Part shown: in pieces, positions 33,050 to 36,663 of the stretch
How the letters are laid out: every line of letters starts with the position of its first letter
Position numbering within the stretch: position 1 is the stretch's first letter
Assembly (NCBI GenBank): GCA_029060025.1
Contig: JAIDUV010000088.1
Location: 1-36,663 of the forward strand
DNA from: Clostridia bacterium
GTDB taxonomy: Bacteria; Bacillota; Clostridia; Christensenellales; UBA3700
Direction: 5' to 3'
Length of the DNA: 36,663 nt
Made by a program: the position numbers and the translations under genes
Notes under the pieces: generated by a model
What the model was told of the DNA's origin: nothing
Databases searched by the model: none
The model's input: only the letters and a program-made list of their open reading frames with translations

Positions 33050-34101
33050 AAAAACCTAAGGTAGTCAATAAAAAATGGCTTGTGATAGTTATTATTATAG
33101 TTTTTCTAATGGTCTTCTCTCTCCTGGAAGAACAAAAAAACGTGAGCGCAAGATCTATTGTACTTGCGATGTCCGTCGACCTTATAGACGACGAATACGA
33201 AGTGGGTATTCAACTATTGAGAACTGACCTTAAAGATAAACAAGAATTTATCACATACTCCACTACCGGCGCGCATCTGACGGAAATATTGGAAAAACTC
33301 TCTCACGACTCGGGAGGCTCAGTATCGCTGTGTCATACTATGGTGCTGATACTCGGACAGGAGTTGTTGACTAAAGATCAAGATAGAGCAATGAGATTCT
33401 TTATTGAAAATGAAGAACTGTGCAACAATACTATGATAGTGGCAAGCAAAGATTCTCCACTGGAAACGCTCTCCGTAAAACTTTCCAACGGACAAGGCGG
33501 CGGCTATTATCTCGGCGGTATGCTTCGCAATATAGTGACTGACCTCGGTGTAATACCAATCACTATAAAGGACTATATAAAGAATAGATACCGCATAGGA
33601 AATTGCGTATATCTCCCCTGCGTCAGCGTAGAAAAGACTGGCGAAACGACTTTTCTCAGCGTAAAAGAAAGTTTTATTACAGACGGATTCAATTACTCTA
33701 TTCTTTCAGAAAGCGCAACCAAAGGGCTTAGCCTTGTGCTCAACAAACTGAAAAGCGGCGAACTGTCTTATATGCTCGACAATAAGATGGGTCAAGTAGA
33801 CATAGTCAAGTCAAGCGCGGATATAAAAGTCGAGCCAGACACGGCAAACGTCAAAATCAAAGCCAAACTCAACGACAGAGCCTACGTACCTGAAAATATT
33901 GACGAGGAAAGAAGCGTCGAAGTATTGCAAAAAAATATCAAGGTGTACGTTGAAGAATGTTTTTCCGCCTGCCAAGAAAAAGGACTTGATATATTTTATC
34001 TTGGTCAACGCGCGTACGCTCAAGGCGAAGACTTCTATCAACAAAACGACTTTCTTAAGAATATGAAATTGAAAGTCGAAGTAAATATCACGATGAAATA
34101 A
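33046..34101 (+). CDS. Spore germinant receptor subunit C (Ger(x)C family) without lipobox
   Basis: A 351-residue GerC-type protein. Residues 12-27 form a hydrophobic segment followed by RSIVLAMSVDLIDDEYEVGIQLL, which matches the family's first strands, then SLCHTMVLILGQELL and a C-terminal domain ending KMKLKVEVNITMK-like. GerC proteins are normally lipoproteins with a cysteine just before a WDxRE motif; here no cysteine and no WDxRE motif are present at that place, so it would be held by an uncleaved helix. It overlaps gerB by four bases and ends the operon. Confidence 0.88.
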   Translation: MKKPKVVNKKWLVIVIIIVFLMVFSLLEEQKNVSARSIVLAMSVDLIDDEYEVGIQLLRTDLKDKQEFITYSTTGAHLTEILEKLSHDSGGSVSLCHTMVLILGQELLTKDQDRAMRFFIENEELCNNTMIVASKDSPLETLSVKLSNGQGGGYYLGGMLRNIVTDLGVIPITIKDYIKNRYRIGNCVYLPCVSVEKTGETTFLSVKESFITDGFNYSILSESATKGLSLVLNKLKSGELSYMLDNKMGQVDIVKSSADIKVEPDTANVKIKAKLNDRAYVPENIDEERSVEVLQKNIKVYVEECFSACQEKGLDIFYLGQRAYAQGEDFYQQNDFLKNMKLKVEVNITMK

Positions 34102-34108
34102 ATGTTCG

Positions 34109-34175
34109 GTTCAAAGGGAGTCTAGGTAATTCTAAAATATATTTTATTTTTTTCCTATCTCCTTTTCTCCGAACC
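34109..34175. other. Long imperfect hairpin just after the ger operon
   Basis: GGTTC pairs with GAACC, AAAGGGAG with CTCCTTTT and TAGG with CCTA around a 28-base AT-rich loop, with a 4-base bulge. It begins eight bases after the gerC stop and has no T-run after it, so it is not a standard terminator. Confidence 0.4.
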
Positions 34176-34230
34176 AAAGCAAAATACTTATACAAAACTT
34201 AATTTTCAATTGGAAATATATCCTTAACTA

Positions 34231-34259
34231 AAATAAGCGAACTTACCGTTCGCTTATTT
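34231..34259. terminator. Bidirectional terminator between the ger operon and the hydrolase gene
   Basis: A perfect 12-bp stem (34231-34242 with 34248-34259) and 5-base loop with A/T-rich flanks lie between convergent stops; T-rich tails exist on both strands. Confidence 0.75.
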
Positions 34260-34325
34260 ATTATCACTGATTGCTAAGCAAGCAATATAACTTTGCAATA
34301 GCAAAATATAATCCCATTGTTGCCG

Positions 34326-35330
34326 CTACACTATAGAATGGTCGTCTTCTCCTCTGACCGTCTGCATAAGGTATTTTTTAGCCTCTACGTACATACCTTG
34401 CGACTCGGCAGATTTATAAAAAAGATGAAAACAGTGCAGTCCTGGAAAAGAGCCGCAATAAGTGACGTATGATTTGCCTAGTTCGTCAAGTTTTTTTATC
34501 AACGCCAGGTGATGTCTGCCGACAAATATATCGTTTTTTCCATACGATATAAAGACTTTTTGCGGAAAATCCCCATCAATCCAAGGTATCGTATACAGCA
34601 TATCTTTGTATTCATACTCGTCGATAAGTTCCAATTCTTTGCCCGTCATATCTTTGATAATATCAATAGCCATAGGATTTTTATAGAAGTCGTCAAAATC
34701 GAATGCGCCGCAGTTAAGGATTGCGCCTTTTATTTTGAAACCTATTGGCTCTACTCCCAATCTTGAGAGAAATTCTTTATTGTGAAGTACTGCGCATACT
34801 TGACAAGCAATCTGCCCGCCGGCAGAATCTCCCATAATAAACACGTTGTCAAGATCGAGTTTGTACTCTTGAGCATTGTTTTCTAGCCAGCGAAGCGCCA
34901 AAAATATATGTCTGAGCGATTGATGAAATCTGTATTTGGGACTCAAGCCGTAATTGAGGTTTATCACGCAAGTTCCCATATCGGCAAATATCCTGCCTTG
35001 CGCGACTCTCCAACGCTTGTCCCCAGTAACCCAACCTCCGCCGTGCACGTTGACAATGACCGGCAGTTTGACATCGGCAACCAACTCGGGCATAAACAAA
35101 TCCAGATTGCATATATCCGCCTCGACGGGATGATATACTACGTCGGTGATTTCGTGAATTTTGTTGCTACTTTTGTAATTGTTGGTAATAAAACTTTTGA
35201 CGTTGTCATCAATGTCAAAAACGAGTTTGGCAAGTTTAGACGTGTTGATTTTAATATTCTTTTGCTTTTTCTTCTCCTGCCTATGCTCTTTGCGCTCTTC
35301 TCTGTGTTGTACTCTCTCTTCTTTTGACAT
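34326..35330 (-). CDS. Alpha/beta hydrolase (HSL/esterase-like)
   Basis: A 334-residue hydrolase. After a highly charged, basic N-terminal stretch (1-30), the fold shows the oxyanion HGGGW (96-100), nucleophile Ser169 in GDSAGG, Asp267 in YGKND and a histidine in GLHCFH (299 or 302). This is the hormone-sensitive-lipase-type esterase group, which cleaves acyl or acetyl esters. The start has GAGGTG upstream. It follows nagA by 20 bases in the same operon, so deacetylation of sugar derivatives is a possible role, by inference only. Confidence 0.87.
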   Translation of the reverse strand: MSKEERVQHREERKEHRQEKKKQKNIKINTSKLAKLVFDIDDNVKSFITNNYKSSNKIHEITDVVYHPVEADICNLDLFMPELVADVKLPVIVNVHGGGWVTGDKRWRVAQGRIFADMGTCVINLNYGLSPKYRFHQSLRHIFLALRWLENNAQEYKLDLDNVFIMGDSAGGQIACQVCAVLHNKEFLSRLGVEPIGFKIKGAILNCGAFDFDDFYKNPMAIDIIKDMTGKELELIDEYEYKDMLYTIPWIDGDFPQKVFISYGKNDIFVGRHHLALIKKLDELGKSYVTYCGSFPGLHCFHLFYKSAESQGMYVEAKKYLMQTVRGEDDHSIV

Positions 35331-35350
35331 TTTTACACCTCAAATGCGTA

Positions 35351-36517
35351 CTAAATATTATTTTTAAGCGACTCTCTGTCCACCAAAACTCCGCCAAGCA
35401 AAGTCGCAGATATGGACAAATCGTCATTAAGTATGTTGATATCGCCAAGTTTGCCGACCGCTATATCTCCTATATCCTCTCTTTTCATCAATCTTGCAGG
35501 AGTCTTCGTACACATATCTATGCAATCTTCTAGCGGTATACCTATACCATAAAGATTCTCAACCATTTTCCCAACAGGCGTGACGGATCCTGCGTAGGTA
35601 TTGAGATCCGGCAATATTGCCACACCGTCGTCTATCCTTATCTTCTGAGCGCTCTGTCCGCTACCAAGATAATAATCTCCTTTAGGCATACCCGATACGC
35701 TCAAAGAATCCGACACAAGACAAATACCTTTTGCGCCTTTGAGTTTGTAAATCATCTTGAAAAGCGCGTTGGGTACGTGCCTGTCGTCTGCAATGACTTC
35801 TGCGACTATTCTATCATCAATAAGCCCCACTTCCGTCAATCCGAGGTGCTTTTTGGGAGTAGTGCGCCTTGACGGACGCGACGTGCAGTTATACATATGC
35901 GTTACGCTGTCGGCGCCGCTGTCAACGCACGCGTAGATCTCGTCGTCAATGCTGTCGTCGTGTCCCATAGATACTTGAACACCTTTTTTAGTAGCCTCTA
36001 CGCAAAATTCCTTCGCGCCGTCGAGATTGGGCGCAAGCGTAACTCTCTTGACGATATCGATATTGTTCCATACGAAAGAACTATCCTTACTCGGCGGCAT
36101 AAGCAATTGCGGCGGATGCGCGCCCGCGCTCTTTTGCGCAAGATAAGGACCTTCAAGATGTACGCCCAATATCCTTGAATATTTATCGTCGTACTTTCTT
36201 ATATTGTCGACCGCTTTGTCGATATCCTTCGTGGAGGCAGTCATAGTCGTAGGCACAAACGACGTTGTACCTGTATAGAGATGGTATCTGCAAATTGTGT
36301 CTATTGCTTCTTTGCTGGTATCCATACAGTCCTTGCCCCAACCGCCGTGGGTATGCACGTCTATGTATCCCGCGACGCATCTCTTACCATTGGCGTCTAT
36401 TACCTCGCCTTTAATTTTATCCCCTACGGAAACAATTATGCCATCCTCAATGACGATATTGGCATCTATAAATTTGCCTTGACTGTATACTTTTGCATTC
36501 TTTACGGTAATTGCCAT
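35351..36517 (-). CDS. nagA: N-acetylglucosamine-6-phosphate deacetylase
   Basis: A 388-residue amidohydrolase that removes acetate from GlcNAc-6-phosphate. Metal and catalytic residues are visible: DVHTHGG (His55, His57), LEGPY (Glu122), MGHDD (His186), VTHMYN (His207) and VSD (Asp270). The length is normal for NagA. The start at 36517 has GGAG 11 bases upstream; an in-frame TTG nine codons earlier would overlap that region. nagB was not found in this window. It likely supplies glucosamine-6-phosphate from saccharides cut by the GH20 enzyme. Confidence 0.92.
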   Translation of the reverse strand: MAITVKNAKVYSQGKFIDANIVIEDGIIVSVGDKIKGEVIDANGKRCVAGYIDVHTHGGWGKDCMDTSKEAIDTICRYHLYTGTTSFVPTTMTASTKDIDKAVDNIRKYDDKYSRILGVHLEGPYLAQKSAGAHPPQLLMPPSKDSSFVWNNIDIVKRVTLAPNLDGAKEFCVEATKKGVQVSMGHDDSIDDEIYACVDSGADSVTHMYNCTSRPSRRTTPKKHLGLTEVGLIDDRIVAEVIADDRHVPNALFKMIYKLKGAKGICLVSDSLSVSGMPKGDYYLGSGQSAQKIRIDDGVAILPDLNTYAGSVTPVGKMVENLYGIGIPLEDCIDMCTKTPARLMKREDIGDIAVGKLGDINILNDDLSISATLLGGVLVDRESLKNNI

Positions 36518-36613
36518 CTTTCTGTCATCTCCTATAAATTCCAAATACGCAAAATTTCTCGCGCCATTTATCGCGTCGACTTGATTTTTATCGAAGTCTG
36601 TGCCGGTATTTTC

Positions 36614-36642
36614 ATTATATTGCTTTTAAATATTTATGTCAA
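36614..36642 (-). promoter_or_regulatory. Consensus promoter of nagA
   Basis: Perfect TTGACA (36642-36637) and TATAAT (36619-36614), 17-base spacer, minus strand. The leader before the ATG is about 90 bases and can fold into a small bulged hairpin (about 36580-36600). Confidence 0.75.
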
Positions 36643-36663
36643 TATTTTGGCAAATTATTAGTT

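Noticed and set aside
1-36663. CRISPR arrays, tRNA or rRNA genes, insertion sequences, riboswitches
   Set aside because: No regularly spaced direct repeats, no cloverleaf or rRNA-like stretch, no transposase and no recognisable riboswitch core were found by reading both strands.

Overview
The window looks like part of the chromosome of a low-GC, Gram-positive-type, strictly anaerobic endospore former (Bacillota, Clostridia-like, plausibly a gut or similar carbohydrate-rich habitat). The evidence is a GerA/GerB/GerC germinant-receptor operon, a rubrerythrin, a YerC-type TrpR-family regulator, lipoprotein signals, strong AAGGAGG-type ribosome binding sites, many sigma-A-type promoters with exact 17-bp spacers, and several carbohydrate-active enzymes. 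TGA is used as a normal stop. I saw no tRNA, rRNA, CRISPR array, insertion sequence or prophage.

Layout. At the extreme left edge (1-44, minus) is the first part of a gene whose opening residues resemble a bacterial TIR domain, with its own promoter. A TM2-domain gene follows. From 13393 down to 865 (minus) lies one tightly packed 13-gene operon for a Wzx/Wzy-type surface polysaccharide. It holds an aminotransferase, an initiating phosphoglycosyl transferase, four glycosyltransferases (three GT2, one GT14), a flippase, a polymerase, two LicD-type phosphotransferases and three IspD/TarI-type cytidylyltransferases. One of these is fused to a short-chain dehydrogenase as in Haemophilus Bcs1/Acs1, which suggests a polymer decorated with or containing pentitol-phosphate or a related alcohol phosphate. 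One strong promoter (13423-13451) precedes the operon.

Next come a cytoplasmic GH20 hexosaminidase, a block of small zinc-ribbon/membrane proteins and a hypothetical gene that looks leaderless, a GNAT acetyltransferase, and a 700-residue membrane-anchored metallophosphoesterase fused to a PQQ-type beta-propeller. On the plus strand follow thioredoxin, a small anchored protein and rubrerythrin, then (minus) a YdeI-like protein. A four-gene plus-strand operon encodes a polar amino acid ABC transporter (binding protein, permease, ATPase) and YerC. The binding protein appears to be circularly permuted and the ATPase carries unusual insertions.

The right part holds a coupled pair (membrane-anchored metallophosphoesterase, then GH16 lipoprotein, minus), a GH2 beta-mannosidase-like enzyme (plus), a degenerate palindromic repeat, the gerA-gerB-gerC operon (plus) whose GerC lacks a lipidation cysteine, and finally nagA with an alpha/beta hydrolase (minus). 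GH20, GH2, GH16 and NagA together point to use of amino-sugar, mannoside and beta-glucan material.
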